NCBI GenBank assembly: GCA_040954595.2
Contig: CM082577.2
Coordinates: 10,106,001 to 10,170,000 of the forward strand
DNA: 64,000 bases
Direction: 5' to 3'
Origin: Balanoglossus misakiensis
Taxonomy: Eukaryota > Hemichordata
Position 1 is the first letter of the stretch, and every line of letters starts with the position of its first letter. Under the pieces are notes generated by a model, which was not told the DNA's origin, searched no databases, and saw only the letters and a list, made by a program, of their open reading frames with translations. Of this stretch, positions 31,831-45,375 are shown in pieces. The translations under genes and the position numbers were made by a program.

Positions 31831-34220
31831 AAAACAATGACATTAAAAATAGAAATATATGTCAAACAAACATCCTTTTTAGAGTTCAGTAAAAATGGGG
31901 GTCATTAATATAAATTGCGAAGAAACCTTTCACTGTCGAACTATACGTGTAGTATAGGTATGAGAAAACATTAATATTTCTATAAATGGCCGGGGTGTTT
32001 TCAGTTAATTAAAATCACTTCATCATTATTCTATTTCAAACCGCCTTGATTTAATATTTATTTATGTTATCTACACTTACTATAAAAAGAGCGTTCGATT
32101 TACCAACTGGGTAATATTCATCGGGGCTTGTGCAATACAAGAGAATACACTGGGGGGAATGAAAATGAAAAGTGACTGTAAATCATGTGTCAATAACAGG
32201 GGAACATTGTTCAGGGAATGGGTCGTCGCGCCGCTTGGGTGTCGCCCTAGACGAGAATATGTCCTCCCATACCGGCGCAAACCTCACTGCAGTCGCCACG
32301 ACTTACTAGGATATTCAGTTGCTGTCATGCCCAGCCTAAGCTACGGTTGACTGCTTCGTTCATTCTAAGAATTATCTTGTGGATGAAGTGTAATGTGTAT
32401 AAACAAACAAACGCGGCGCAACGACCCCTTCGTTTCAAAATATACCCTCTTGACAGAGTTTAAAAGTTATTTACATTGTTTGCATATTTTACACAAGGTG
32501 GTAAGCAATAATTTGACATGTCACTGACGCTACCTGTGAACCTTTGTAAAGAAGAGATACTTTGCCACGTTTAAAAGCATTGGAAAAAAACACAAAAGAT
32601 ATAGACTCGTGTTAAACAAGATTGACAATGTATACGTAGCAAATGACTGGAGCCCCAATCCTTCAAAGTTAACTTTACAGCTCGCATTGTCAGCACCAGT
32701 TGATTTAGCATTTAATAAAGAAGTAGACACACATTCTCTTGTTATTGGTGGAAAATGGAGGAAAACAAGACCTTGGCGGGCGAAGATGCCGGAAGACCTG
32801 TGCGTCAATGTCTAGCTACAGGAAACTTGCTCCCGCTGGTTGATACCGGAATCAGTGAACACACACTCTGAACCAACTATTTCGACTGTAGGGAAGCCAG
32901 GCAACGGACAGCTTACCCCACGGACACGAAGCGTTTTTTTTGCATTTTAATTAAGGTCATCATACCTATAGGCCTAATCACGTAAAATTGGGAAGCATAT
33001 AGCTGGAACTATCATTGTCGCATTGAAATCGACTCCTGGTATGATAAAGAAGAAAATCATTCAAGATATCAAATTGATCTATGTGTCACGTGGTTTACAG
33101 CAACAGAAACAAATAAAAAGGGGAAAAGAGATTTGTGAAAATTGACAACCGTGCTGTTTCGATATTACGTTGAACTATTCAAGTAAAACTGCTGCAAGTG
33201 TTACAACCTATGTAGAAATTGATGATCTGACTATATGAAATGAAAATTAATTTATCCTTTTAAAAATACCCATAGACTTGGAATCTTGCTATATGAGAAA
33301 ATAGAAATTGTCTGCCTACATGCCTGTCTTCCGTGGGCGCTGAGGAGCGCTCTTGCTGGGCTCAATGGCGATTCCTCACATTACGCCACCAACGGTAGGA
33401 TCGCGGAGGATAACCTCACTGACGGCGAAGTATGGAAATCCTGGGGGGGGGGGGAAATTACTACGTGTACTTTTATTGCTGATCACATAAGACGGCTGAA
33501 AATGTTGTTTTTGTTTAACCCGTGATACTACGGAGCTCGAAGCGATTCCCAAAGCCACTAACGGTTCTCTGTTGCCCGTGGCAACAGCCCCAAGGCCTGG
33601 ATGTACCCGTCGTACCGGCAGAAGAATGCGCCATCAAGGATTCGAACCACATCACGATTGCGATTCCAAAAACCGGAATTCGGAAGCACCTTGGTACAAA
33701 TGAAAAAAAAAAAAAAACAAATATTCCTATGGACGCTTCCAACCCCTGCACAAAAATCACTTCGTCAGCTGACACACCCTTTAATGTTCTATAATCGACT
33801 TAGACTGAAAAAACAAACTCCAGTGATCTGTACATATAGTAAAGGGTCATAGGCAATGCGTCGGAGCGCCCGCACATGACTGAATCTTTCAGTCTATAAT
33901 CGATTTTGCTGTGATGGCATAGCCCTCCACGTCTTCTAATGAAATTGCCCAGAACATTGTATTATAGGATCACTGTCACACCAAAATATAAGAATTTTGC
34001 CACTGTAGCGACCGTATTTAACACCCGTAAAATTTATCTAACCATTATGCATACTAATGATTTTTTTCACGCAGCACTGAGGAGGAAGGACGGAGTCATC
34101 CCGGGATTCTTTGGCAGGGGTTTCTGGTCACTTTGTTGGCTCCCATTGTGAAATCTGTGGAGGCGAGGTTATTCGAGAAACCTTCCCATGTCGGGATAAA
34201 AACACAAACACACCTACCTG

Positions 34221-34556
34221 GTTAACGCTCCATTAGCTGTTGTAACGTTTCTCTCTGTTTTCAGTAATTTTGTTTTGTGCATCTACTGCAGTTTTTTTTT
34301 CGAAACACGATGAAACGCCCGGCATTTAGCTTGTCAACACAACATATATGTGTATATATAGACAGCATTGTAATGTGCAATATTTGAAATCAAGTCCGGA
34401 CTAGAATTGATTTGTCAACGATAATAATGGTGTTTACACACATACAGGCTATGTTGAAAAATTGGGTACTGGGTATATTAGAGTGGATTAGAGCAAGAAA
34501 TTACATTTGATTATCAGATCAAAAATGCTGAAAATAAAGCTAAAAGTTGCAGCTAA
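34221..34556 (+). mobile_element. TTAA-type MITE with AGTCCGGACT core, copy 2
   Basis: Left end TTAACGCTCCATTAGCTGTT at 34222 with TTTTCAGTAATTTTGTTTTG, palindromic core AGTCCGGACT at 34393-34402, right end AAAAGTTGCAGCTAACG. Same family as 28701-29032 and 43089-43345. Confidence 0.85.
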
Positions 34557-35109
34557 CGTTCCTTGTAAAATAGCCAGTTCCTTGCGCGAATTATTTCAGT
34601 CTTGCCCCGCGTCCTCCAGGCACTAAAATCGTAAAAACGTGGACCTGGGGACGGAAGTGCATCGGGTTCAATTTTTATCAACCAATAAACATTCATTACG
34701 AACGCGAGCAGCGCGCTTTGTCTCGCGCGACCGAGATCCTCGTTTACTGCAGGTGTATCGGCTTGTCACAATCGCGCAGAATTTTGGATGGTGGAAAGCG
34801 TCACTGTTCAAGCCGCCTCCCAGTGGCGTTTCTTGAAAAGCCCGCGCTACTGCAGACAAAGTGACTAACCCCGACGAGGCTCGAATTCGTTATCGTTATG
34901 TACATGTAAGATTGATCAACGTAGTTAAGAAAAACCGAATACGTTCGCAAATAAATGATATCCATTTTCTTAATGTGTTTTTTTTTTGCAGAAAAAAAAA
35001 GAATGAGATATTTGATTCGCAGACTAATTCCATTTCCTTGAGGCAGCCGATTCTTCTCGAGGTCGATGAAAAATTACTCCCTTTTATATAATTAAGAAAT
35101 ATGAGTTTC

Positions 35110-35390
35110 TTTTCTGCTTTCAAGGCCTTTGCACACCGCCGAGAAGTCGGCTATCGGCCCCTTCTGATTTGCTCGGCGGGAAATCAATTCTGCCGGGCTC
35201 TGTCAATCACCGGGCGAAAGTGGCGCCCGATTGGTTCGCATGTGCGCACGTGACAGTCCGACGCCCCCTGCATAAATTACACGGTGGATTTCATTTCCAA
35301 AGCAACTCCGACAGGTGGCAATTGAACAATTTTGTCCGCTTGCTCTCCAGGACGTCACCTTGAAAAAATATGTAAACTTGGGGAAAAAAT
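35110..35390 (+). promoter_or_regulatory. Probable promoter and 5'UTR of the polycystin-like gene
   Basis: A CG-rich block directly upstream of the signal-peptide exon. It contains an inverted CCAAT box (ATTGG at 35230), a GCACGTGAC motif near 35246 and a TATA-like CATAAATTA near 35271, giving a likely start near 35300. An in-frame TAA lies about 20 nt before the ATG at 35391, supporting that ATG as the start. Confidence 0.5.
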
Positions 35391-35551
35391 ATGGATCTCT
35401 CTTGGAAACTTCTCTGCTTTTTGCTCAATCTACTGGTAAGTTTTGTATTACATGCTTAGTGTACATGATCAAGTCTCTGATTTGGTTTTCTGGATTTTAA
35501 CTTGTATTTTCATTTTTTTTCCGTTACAGGTATTGGCAAAGGAGTCGTGGG
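35391..35551 (+). other. Signal-peptide exons 1-2 of the polycystin-like gene
   Basis: Exon 1 (45 nt) encodes MDLSWKLLCFLLNLL, and exon 2 (22 nt) adds VLAKESW plus one base completed by the WSC exon. The joined sequence is a classic n-region, hydrophobic core and cleavage-like ESWG site. Exon 2 is a microexon followed by an 8.7-kb intron. Donor and acceptor matches are good and the frame joins cleanly to VGNYLGCY. Confidence 0.8.
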
Positions 35552-38500
35552 GTAAGTGAATCGTTTTTCATCGTGGTCAGTTCTCGCAACAGAATTCCTC
35601 TAAAAGGGAAACTTGACGCAAGATGGAGGTTTGATGTCGCATGAATTCATATCATGGGTTGCTGGGTCCCAAAATGTAGAAATTACTTCTGGTATATACG
35701 TAATTATCGACAACTGCTTCGGATTATCGACATTCTCTCGCCTGGACCAGTCAACAAAGTAAAGACAAAGATCTGTGCTTGAAAAAAACACCCTATATGA
35801 TTAAAACTCTGCGCACGTACAATTTGATTTGTGATTGATGAGACTTGAAATTAACTTAGTCTGCCTTGCACACCGAGAAAATAAATACGCGTTAAATATC
35901 GACTTTTCAGAGAGCTTTAAGATTACCGGCGTCGTATGCCCAAACCTGCCCCGTGTTATTTTGTTGGGACGGAATCACATCACGTATATCTACCTGCATA
36001 AACTGTCCATATTTCATAAGACGGGTCTCGAATGGGAACAATTTCTACAAACATCCGTTACTAAAAGCATTTTTATTCGATCAGAAAATCCATGAAAGGT
36101 TCTTGTAATTGTACATCCTGTTTGATGTACGCGAAAAAATGTTGTTTCTCGGGGTTTGAAATTGCTTGGTCTTTCTGTTGACAACTCTGATCTCGATTGT
36201 TTCCAGTACTTGTTGTCTGTCTCTCTCCGAGTATGTATGTGTGTTTGTCAATGCGTGAAAATCCCTACAATACAGGCTAATAAAGCCATGTATTTTAGTA
36301 TGTATGTATGTAGGTATGTAGGTATGTATGTATGTGTGTATGTATGTATGTATGTATGTATGTATGTATGTATGTATGTATGTATGTATGTATGTATGTA
36401 TGTATGTATGTATGTATGTATGTATGTATGTATGTATGTATGTATGTATGTATGTATGTATGTATGTATGTATGTATGTATGTATGTATGTATGTATGTA
36501 TGTATGTATGTATGTATGTATGTATGTATGTATGTATGTATGTATGTATGTATGTATGTATGTATGAATGTATGTATCTATGTATCTATGTATGTATCTA
36601 TGTATGTATGTATGTATGTATCTATCTATCTATCTATCTTTCTATGTATATATCTATGTAATATCCGTTTCCACAGCTGTCTCGTCTCTATGACTGAGAT
36701 TAAGAGAATCACATTCACTTTTTGGCATCTGTTTGTCTGTCTCGATGATGTCTCCCTTCATGAACAACAAACTTGCTTATTTCAGTCACGGTTACTATAG
36801 TAGCCATGTTTCAGTTCATTCCGCGTGCATGCTTGGTCGACGCGGAGATTATAATTCGGAAATGTGCGCATTGAAGTATGGCCCGACGAGATGAAATAAT
36901 GACGGTAATTTAATCCGACTATTAGCGAACAAAGCAGTGATTTTTTTACTGACGTCTTTGTTTTGCAGTGATGAGCTTAAATCAAGGTGTGCAGGGCTTT
37001 AATGAAAATACAAATGGTGTTTAATTGGGTGCGTTAAAAGTTCGCAAGCTAAAGCGGGTGATAATTGGCGACCTAAAGCCGCCGCTATTCACACACAATC
37101 CGTATTGAATAACTGTGCCCGGCCGTCGGGGCACGCTTCAAAGAAATGCATTTCGTCCACTTGTTGCACAAACTCCGAAACAAGTGACATTCGCGAGAAC
37201 AAGAAGATTGATGCGGCTAATTTTCACTTAGTGCTGCCGAGTGGCTATCGTTCACTTTTCCCTTTCGATAATAACCCTAGCTCTTTACTTCAGCAGAAGT
37301 TGAGAACTTCTGCGAGCTGTAGATACGCGTTTCGTCGTCATGGCAATTGCGTCGTGCAAACAAAACGGGTTGTTTCATTTCATGAATCAATGCCCGCTGT
37401 GGCAAGTCGATACCTGCGTCTTGGGCAGTTCTTTGGTTTATTAGTGTGTATATAGCCATTAGTATAGTTCTGTTCTTTGAAACAGAAGAAATCTTGTTTG
37501 CGTCATCAGAAAACCACTAGCAGTCGTCTTGTACACTTAGCCACAATAGACTGAAGACATCTTTTAGCCACAATCCACTGGCACTGAAGACATATTTTCT
37601 CTCAACGCAAACCCATGTATTGAGAGAAGGCGATCTGACACCCGAAGGTTTGGCATGAATTGGTGCGCAGAACATCACTGCTAACCTACCACATATACAA
37701 ATTTACGTGAAAGGTCGTTCATTTTTTGTTTCAAAGTCTGATTTTACACGCTGTTGCACAGTAGTAAGTCTTGCGTAACAATAGACGAATTCAACTTGGT
37801 CGTTTGGTGAGAGTGCGACCGTTCTTGGCTGGACTGTTGGTGCAGATGCCGATGTTGTGTACCGATATATATATATTTTATAATTGATGTGCTTTGGCTA
37901 GTGAGGATAAGGAGAGTTCGAGTCGTAAAGTAAAAAAATAAAAAGCGGTTCTTACACCTGAATGTCGTCAATAAAAGATACAGAAACGCGCAGTCGACAT
38001 TATATACACCTTCCGCGTTGCCTAGCACCGGATAGGAGAATAAATTCACATTAATTCCCTCCATAGTTCGAGTTGGATTTATGAGTTTTCTGTCCTCGCC
38101 GGCTTTGTTTGGAATGGTGGAATTAGATGGAAGATATGAAAGGGGGAAAAAAAGACATTACCCGCAGGAATCGGTGTTTATTTTGCACTTGGTCGCCCGC
38201 GCGGGAGTACATGCATGCACAGCTCGGGTTTCGCGAGAAAGCCATGCAGTGGCCGAGTGGCTTGCCAGCAGCAGCTTTGTCAACACGGCTCTCAACACGA
38301 TACTGCCGCTTGAAGTAAAACTCAAACAACCATCGCAAATTGCTAGGTTTTTGTTGATAAAAAAATATCATTTCGAAAATGGAGTTTTATCAATGGCTCG
38401 TGCTTGTGTTTCGATAACGCTCGTGTTAAGATTATTTCGCGTAACCATGGTGCCGGTTGCTTTTAATAATTACACGTAAGGGATTTCGATGAAATGGTTT

Positions 38501-41500
38501 TATAGAATCTCCTGTCTTAGCTGCGCACTTACAGTTGTTTGTAGTCTGTTCTCTGTAAAATTAAAAAGTCCACATACCACGACTTAAGCCCCCGCCGCCG
38601 TTTGCAAACAGGTACTCGCTTCAGTGTCGTTGTTTCAAAAAAATTAACAACAGGTTCTAAACGACAGAAATTATTCTACAGACACTTAGTATATACCGTA
38701 CACACATTCATTTTCGCCGAACCCCGTTCTGAATGTGGACACACACACGAACGCTATTTTTAGAGAGAAAAGGTGTTGGGATTGCTGTAGTTATTTACTT
38801 AAAAACGTACCAGACATATACCCCAAACACGATTATATGTATTTCGGGGTAAACTGTAAAACTAGTACGCGTACAATACACATTCGCTGGATTTGTCGGT
38901 TTATTTTGTTCAAACAAGGACCGAATTAATCCTGCAAAAAATAGAACGAAAAGTACTCATTTCGTCCGCATATTATTCGTACGCAATTCTCCTAAAAACC
39001 CTTCCAATCGCGCTATACCGTTTCTTTGCCGGGGAGCTAAAATATTCACTGTTTAATGAAAAAGGAACATGTTAAAAATCACGTTGCTATTTCAAAGGAG
39101 AGAACATCAAATTTGCATCATGCAAAAATGGAATGTAGAATCACTCGTCATGTTTACTTCGGTTGGTATTAAATTAAAATTAGACAAAGTATGATTACGA
39201 CAGCCTGAGAGCCTATATCACCGAGCGCCAAAACCCCATCGGTAAACGTCCAACGGAAGAAGAGGTTATGTGCGCCTATAAATTTACTCCGCCTGCGCCA
39301 GAATGGTCATATCAGATTCGAATCTTTCTCCACACTTTCATCATACACTATGAAATTTAATTCGCAGTCAACAAACAAATTTAACGTTAAAAAGAAAATT
39401 GACACGACTTTTCATTCGATTACGATAGTGCAAATATAATAACCGAGCAAATGCGTATTATTTGCTCCCAGATTTCATGAGCACTTTTGCCGAAATGTTC
39501 TTCGGGGGAAACAAACGAGCCTGTAATTCGATCATTAGCGATATTGCACGAAAACATTGGCTGATCGGGTGGAATTGGTTTAATCTTTGAAAACAAACGG
39601 CAGTTTTCTACGGCGTCGGTTGCTGAGAGACTCTTGTCGAAAAAAAGGCGAATTGAACGATGAATGTATGTATTCACGTCATGGCGGTCTAAGTAAGTAC
39701 AAATAGATAACGACAACAACAATGATGCCCACTATTGAACGAAAACAGGTTGAGCGGTTTGCACGGGCATTTCATTCAAAAATTCGAAAAATTACTTTAT
39801 CCACACAAACTGCTCGTTTTCAACTTCTTTCTTTTTTGAAGTGACAACTCAGGAGCCTGTGAAATATTTTTGAAACAAATTCCGTTAACAAGGGAGTAGA
39901 TGTCATCTTCCTGTAGCATTTTCTAAGTTTATCTTTTTGTCACGCTTCTTTCTCTTAAAAAAGTATAATAAACAGATGACCGGAGGTCAATTTAATATTC
40001 ACCCAACGATACTTCCCATGAAAAAATGTTCCCAAATTTAAACCTGTCCTTGAGGTTTTTCTAAGCTTCGGTCATTATAATCGCAAATTAAATAAACTAA
40101 TGTCAAAAGTATTATTATATTATATCACGCTACCGTCCGCGATTCTGATTGGACGAGAGCTGAATCCAGCCATGGTAAAATACTGTTTTACCATGGCTAG
40201 CAGTGGTAAAACGGGCCCCTGAACTAGCATACGGCAGCAAAATGTGCGGTTAAACCACAGTCGCGCGTGTTTAAACCAAATAAATAAAACAAAAATAATG
40301 TTGAATTAACGGGCGTTTTATTTTGGAACTGCTCTGTGGATATATTTGTCGCTTTGCCACGCGCGATGCCCGTCTTGTCACTTTTTGTCGTCTGCTTCAT
40401 GTTTAATGCTCGATCCCGGCCGCTCGTGTTTACATTCGTCGTCGCCATGTTGGTTCACGATCGTAATTTCTCTTTCTGACACCGTTTTGGTAAGAAAATG
40501 ACACTGATATGCCACAAAAACAGTTGTTGATATACTATAATAGCAATAACCCCCGCCTCAGTCGGGTATACACTCGATTTGGGTACAATTCGCTCCATAT
40601 AGCACTCGCCTGACGGCTCGTGCTATATGTCTCGAATTGTACCCAAATCTCGTGTATACCCGCCTGCGGCGGGGGTTATTGCTTAATTTAAAATACTAAG
40701 GCAAAATAAACTTCCGGCATTACAAATGACGGTACAGGAATAACTTTCATAACAGGAACTTTCCCAGTGATGCATACCTCAATGGTGAAAATATAATATT
40801 TTTATTAAGAACTTTGCGATTACAATTATGTTGTCATGGAAACAGAGCAAGTGGAAGCGACTCACATGGAAAGTACTCAAAAGATAAACCATCAAATTAT
40901 GGCGGTCGCCTTTTGGGGGGCATAAAGAAGTCTCACAAGTAAATTGTTATCTTTATTTTAAGTTTTCCGGTCCATGGAAGAACGCATTTTTTATTTTGTA
41001 AGATTCTGTATTTTAAGTTTTCCTGTATTGTGACGTCCATGAAGGAGAATAAAAACAAGAAGAACGCATTTTTTATTTTGTAAGATTCTGTATTTTAAGT
41101 TTTCTTGTATTGTGACGTCCATGAAGGAGAATAAAAACAAGAAGAACGCATTTTTTATTTTGTAAGATTCTGTATTTTAAGTTTTCCTGTATTGTGACGT
41201 CCATGAAGGAGAATAAAAACAAGAACAACGCATTTTTTATTTTGTAAGATTCTGTATTTTAAGTTTTCTTGTATTGTGACGTCCATGGAAGGAGAATAAA
41301 AACAAGAAGAACGCATTTTTTTTTATTTTGTATGATTTCAGATGTCTACGTAAGGCCGATACCCTAGCAACGGCAATGGGAACTCGATAACACACACACG
41401 TGTCATAATCATACTTTTATTTGATTTGATTGAAGAATCGAACGCGTCATAATGAAATGGACAGAATTGGCATTAAATTGGGGAAATATGAAACTCGCGG

Positions 41501-42167
41501 GAGAGAATAAAAAAACAGGCGCTTTAATTGCATTGTGCGCGAAATAATATCATATTGAAATATAGAATGGGTAATCGAGACATGAACGCGGTAACGATTT
41601 GTATACTACTTTCTGTGTATAAAGGACTGGAGAGACTTAATTGCAAAGGCAGTTTCTCGGTACATGCGATGCATACATTCTTTTCAGAGCTTATCATTGA
41701 TTTGAACAAACGCTCAATACTGCTTTGTGCGTTTTGTCCATGTTGCGCTTCGAACGCTTGAGAATACACGGAAAGCAACTCCGGTTTTCCATTTCCCTTT
41801 GTACGTGACTTTCGTACAAATAAACAGCCATCGATCCCGTCCTCCCTTTTTCGTGGCAATAATGGACCCACTTTTCTGTGACGTGTATGTGCTTTCGAGA
41901 CACTCAGGCTATATTCGATACATCACATTCATCTCCCTCCTGTTGATAAACTGAGACGCAAAGTTCCCGTACAATGCGCGTTTTAATATCTATTCTGCAC
42001 AATTCAATCGGAAGAAACACCATATTACAATCAGTGTGTTTTATTGATCGTGTTCTTCATATTTCTTATGTCAACATCTCTCTCTTTTCTCTCTATCTCT
42101 CTCCCTCCCTCTCCCTCCCTATCTCCCCTCCAACCTCTCTCTCTCTCTCTCCCTCCCTCCCTCCCTC

Positions 42168-42256
<89 letters not shown>

Positions 42257-44957
42257 ATGTATCCTTATGTCATTTCTATTTGAGTGATCCGCGTACATAT
42301 GTGCGTCACCCTAAAGACATATACGAAACAAAAATCCACTTAAGGTACATTTAGCTTCTTCTGTCCGAGAAATACACCATAAAATTGGGCAATAAATGGA
42401 AATCATCTCACTCAAATGTTGGTCTTAGAAACAAAATACCTCGTTCTAAGAGTGTGCAGCAAATAAAATCGAATTACTTCATAAATGTCTAGTGTACCAA
42501 GCCCTTGGGTCGTCATCGGCAATGACATTGCATTCGCTATGAACTACTCAAGTCAATATTTAGTCAGATATACTTCGCTAGGCATGACAGGAAATTATCA
42601 ACACCGGAGAAAAACGAAAACAGGCGCATAAAAATAAAATGAACCCGCAATGAGATCATTTTATTGAAGTTATTATGTGGAAACTGAATATGACGAATGC
42701 CATGATCTTCCTGTTTGAAAACAATGATTTACAGTGATGTGGCGCAAACGGTGTAATTACTAAAATCAATCCATGCAACTCTTTGTGGTGCATTCAGAAA
42801 GAATCTTGCCATGCACAGGCATTGTCGCTCGGGTTACTTTCTGTGGTAATATCCGCGTTTTATGTGAGCGTCAGAATCCGCGTTTTGCCGCCGTCTGTGT
42901 GCGACGACCGGAAAGAGTCAATTATCACCGTCATAAAAATCCCCAACACGACAAAGGTCGATGTGCTACTGACTTACGTAAAGAGAAGGTGATTTAGACC
43001 GTTTGGGAAACGTATTGTGGGTCAGACTGGGGTTACTAGTAAGGTGTTGCCTGGCTTATTGTTTTGTACTCCTCGCCGGCAGATAACATTTAAAGCCCCA
43101 GTGACTCTATCTTATCGCTATTTTTTCAGTATTTTTCTCTGATGTACCACTTTAACTCCCGTTTTTGTTTTGCTCTGGATATCTGGAAATTTTCAGCTTT
43201 TAGTTTCTGGACAAATCCTGTATTTGAGTAACGGCCGTTGTTATTGTTGACAAATGATCTTATTAAGTCCGGACTAGAAATACAGTTTTCAGCAATAAGA
43301 TGCTGATTACTATAGTACCACAAAAAGGTTATGTCGAAAAAACAAATAATGTGCAATTCTTTATGTTTTACAGAGTAGGACAATAAGCCACTGTTGAAAC
43401 CTTTATCAGACATATTTTGCAAATAGCCCAAAGTTGGAGTTTCTTGGACTTTAAATGATAAGGGCAAACACTAATATCCTTTTTTGAAGCGCGGAATTGA
43501 AAAGATCTCATGCGATGATTCATTAAGCACCCCTCTCAGTGTGAAGAATCTCGGTCAAATTCATTGAATTCGACTTCTTAAGGCAGCGCATGGCGCCATT
43601 TTCTTTAAAAATACACCCGATAGTAGAAATTTGAGTTCGATTGGTAAATTATCAAGAATTCCGAGAGAAGACACAAATGTTACGTCATATTGCAATTAAC
43701 CCATGCCCAGGGTCTTACAAGACGCCTGTTGAGAGCGTGACAGAGCGATCCATTGGCCGGCTTACATATTACACGGACGTTAACGCCATTTAATTTTGAA
43801 CAAATGAAATAATAGGGATAAATTAGGAATTTTAAATTGATGATTGGATTATATTGCTTTTCGTTTACAACCTCGAATCAAAACAACGCACGTCGTTTAA
43901 GCGGGATCGCTTGTCGCAATGTTCTCTCAGAAAAAAATATTTGGTTTCGACTACATTCGACATCATAATGGGTTAAACACAAAAAACCTACTCAGATACG
44001 TAAAAAGTGCAATTGCCATAGTCTTGACCAAAACTCTCTACGATGAGACGGTTATTAAACGCTTGCTGTTTGCTGCGTGAACAGTTAATCGATCTGTTTT
44101 AGAATTCATCTCGGGAAGGTATTAGATATCAATTAAGTTATTCATAGAGTCGATCGGATTAGCAATTGTTTTCGGTTTAATTAAAGAATAACATTTTGTA
44201 TTGTGCTTCTTCATAATTTATAGTGGTAATATTTCAATGAATATCTGGACTGTGTTTTCTATACAGGCGTGGGCAATTACCTCGGCTGTTACACCATCGA
44301 CAAGGAGAACCGCGTGTACGGAATATCCCCCGGCAACTATGACCCCGGCTCCCTGACCCCGGACATCTGCAACGGCGCCTGCAGCGACCTTGGCTACGTG
44401 TTCGCCTCGGTGGAAGCCGGCGCCTTCTGCTTCTGCTCGGACAACAACTACGACATCGGCGCCAAGGAGCCGGACGACACCAGCTGCAACGTCGTCTGCA
44501 CGGGCGACGGGGGTTCCTTCTGCGGCTCGAACTCGCACAGCAGCGCCTACCAGACGCCGTCTCCCATATCGGTCTTCCTGGACCCGGCCGTGAACGACTT
44601 CCAGGTGTTCGCGCCGTCCAGCGTGGCCGTCTTCAACACCTCCGGACCCTCGCTGACCTTCTCCTTCAACTACGGAGATGACTCGGGCGACACGCCGTAC
44701 GACGCGTCGCAGTCTTTCGACCACACGTACACTTTGCCTGGGGAGTACATCGTCACGATCGCGGCGGATAACGAGTTCATGTCGGTGAGTCTCATTGCTA
44801 TCTCTAACTTCTGGCTATTCTTTTCAGCAGTTATGCTTTGTGAATGTATAAACTACGTGTTTGTTCTCCTCCCTATATTATCATCCCATGGCCCACCACG
44901 CCCACTTTCTGTTTGTCAACAAGTCGTGTATGTATATATGTGTGTCATCAGGATTGA

Positions 44958-45028
<71 letters not shown>

Positions 45029-45150
45029 GAAGAAAGGAAGAATGAATGAATGAATGAATGAATGAATGAATGAATGAATGAATGAATGAATGAATGAATG
45101 AATGAATGAAAGAAAGAAAGAAAGAAAGACAGACAGACAGACAGAAAGGT

Positions 45151-45225
<75 letters not shown>

Positions 45226-45304
45226 AAAAGAAAGAAAGAATGAATGAATAAATGAATGAATGAAAGAAAGAAAGAAAGAAAGAAAGAAAGACAGAAAGAA
45301 AGAC

Positions 45305-45375
<71 letters not shown>

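Larger units (their letters stand above)
31131..35100. other. Intergenic DNA between GTPase and polycystin-like genes
   Basis: No coding exon recognised. Contents: the GTPase 3' region, a MITE relic at 31620-31830, a G homopolymer near 33444, an A homopolymer near 33706, and a MITE at 34221-34556. A CG-rich stretch at 34690-34860 contains CTCGCGCGACCGAGA and may belong to the polycystin promoter region. Confidence 0.5.
35552..44266 (+). other. 8.7-kb intron 2 of the polycystin-like gene
   Basis: AT-rich, no further exon found. Contains the (TATG)n array (36298-36655), two hairpins and a minus-strand ORF (40170-40684), the 82-bp minisatellite (40979-41335), a CT-rich tract (42073-42255) and a MITE (43089-43345). 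Large first introns often carry enhancers, but I could not pick one out. Confidence 0.65.

Noticed and set aside
33625-33660. GGATTCGAACC, resembling the B-box/T-arm of a minus-strand tRNA
   Set aside because: The T-stem does not pair (TGTGG against CCTTG) and no A-box, anticodon arm or acceptor stem is found at the right distance.
36156-36800. 214-codon ORF (and two others) across the TATG tract
   Set aside because: The translation is a monotonous M-Y-V-C repeat produced by a tetranucleotide microsatellite; no splice signals or non-repeat coding content.
42044-42354. Ser/Leu/Pro-rich ORFs
   Set aside because: Read-through of a CT dinucleotide tract.
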